Below are positions 5,481 through 5,696 of a stretch of DNA of 5,696 nucleotides, one piece after another. Positions within the stretch are counted from its first letter, which is position 1. Each line of letters starts with the position of its first letter. The stretch covers positions 1-5,696 of the forward strand of contig QKII01000313.1 in the NCBI GenBank assembly GCA_003249625.1, given 5' to 3'. The DNA comes from Propionivibrio sp. GTDB taxonomy: Bacteria > Pseudomonadota > Gammaproteobacteria > Burkholderiales > Rhodocyclaceae. The notes below the pieces were generated by a model that had not been told where the DNA came from, did not search any database, and saw nothing but the letters and a program-made list of their open reading frames with translations. Position numbers and translations under genes: made by a program.

Positions 5481-5696
5481 TTATTCTTCTGCGAAGAAAC
5501 AATACTGATTCTTGCCTCTCGCCTTTGCATCGTACATTGCCCTGTCGGCATCCCGGATCAGGTGTTGGTTGTCGCTTGCCTGTTTTTTGGAAGATACGGA
5601 AATGCCGATGCTGGCGCTTACTGAAAGTGTTGTTCCGGCATAGGCATAAGGCGCACTGATTTCGGTAATGAGGCGTTGGGCCACCGGCTCGATTTC
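5481..5696 (-). CDS. GGDEF-domain protein (diguanylate cyclase type), C-terminal 71 residues; runs off right edge
   Basis: Only the last 71 codons and the TAA stop are in the window. The fragment shows the closing part of a GGDEF domain: VSASIGIS (26-33 of the fragment), the family's strand with the ASIGIA-type motif, then LIRDADRAMYDAKARGKNQ (46-64), the family's A-D-x-A-M-Y-x-A-K-x-x-G-K/R-N signature. The domain ends seven residues before the C-terminus, so no EAL domain follows. GGDEF enzymes make cyclic di-GMP from two GTP. The GG(D/E)EF loop, inhibitory site and any sensor domain are beyond the edge, so activity cannot be judged. It converges on the LysR gene with 45 bases between stops and is probably unrelated to the transporter. 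Confidence 0.9.
   Translation of the reverse strand, partial: EIEPVAQRLITEISAPYAYAGTTLSVSASIGISVSSKKQASDNQHLIRDADRAMYDAKARGKNQYCFFAEE

Noticed and set aside
5147..5659. Plus-strand open frame of 170 codons across the LysR end and the GGDEF gene
   Set aside because: It overlaps the LysR gene in another frame and then runs antisense to the GGDEF fragment; the translation shows no family features.

Overview
This GC-rich window is an ordinary bacterial chromosome segment. It most resembles a betaproteobacterium, perhaps Rhodocyclales or Burkholderiales. That guess rests on base composition, the TRAP transporter with a hydroxyacid dehydrogenase, the LysR regulator of GcvA-like type and the adjacent GGDEF gene, and it is inference only. 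No mobile element, CRISPR array, rRNA or tRNA gene is visible.

Layout. At 1-180 (minus) lies the first 60 codons of a maltose/sugar O-acetyltransferase-type gene that runs off the left edge. A strong intrinsic terminator at 268-296 separates it from the main unit. That unit is a four-gene minus-strand operon, read from right to left: dctP-type TRAP solute-binding protein (3147-4121), dctQ-type small permease (2566-3096), dctM-type large permease (1310-2569, 4-nt overlap with dctQ), and an L-threonate-dehydrogenase-like beta-hydroxyacid dehydrogenase (314-1201). A 402-bp intergenic region (4122-4523) separates dctP from a divergent LysR-family regulator (4524-5435, plus). It holds two clear dyads, one lying on a plausible extended -10 promoter of the operon. 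At the right edge is the last 71 codons of a GGDEF (diguanylate cyclase-type) gene on the minus strand, convergent with the regulator.

How the genes fit together. The periplasmic DctP protein would capture an organic or sugar acid and hand it to the DctQM ion-coupled permease. The dehydrogenase would then oxidise the imported hydroxyacid, L-threonate or a close relative being the best guess. The LysR protein probably controls the operon in response to the substrate or a product. The later enzymes of the known threonate pathway (DUF1537 kinase, isomerase, decarboxylase) are not in this window, so the substrate is not settled.

No clearly new system was found. The points most worth a second look are the dyad sitting on the extended -10 motif, the paired hairpins between dctM and the dehydrogenase gene, and the missing remainder of the catabolic pathway.
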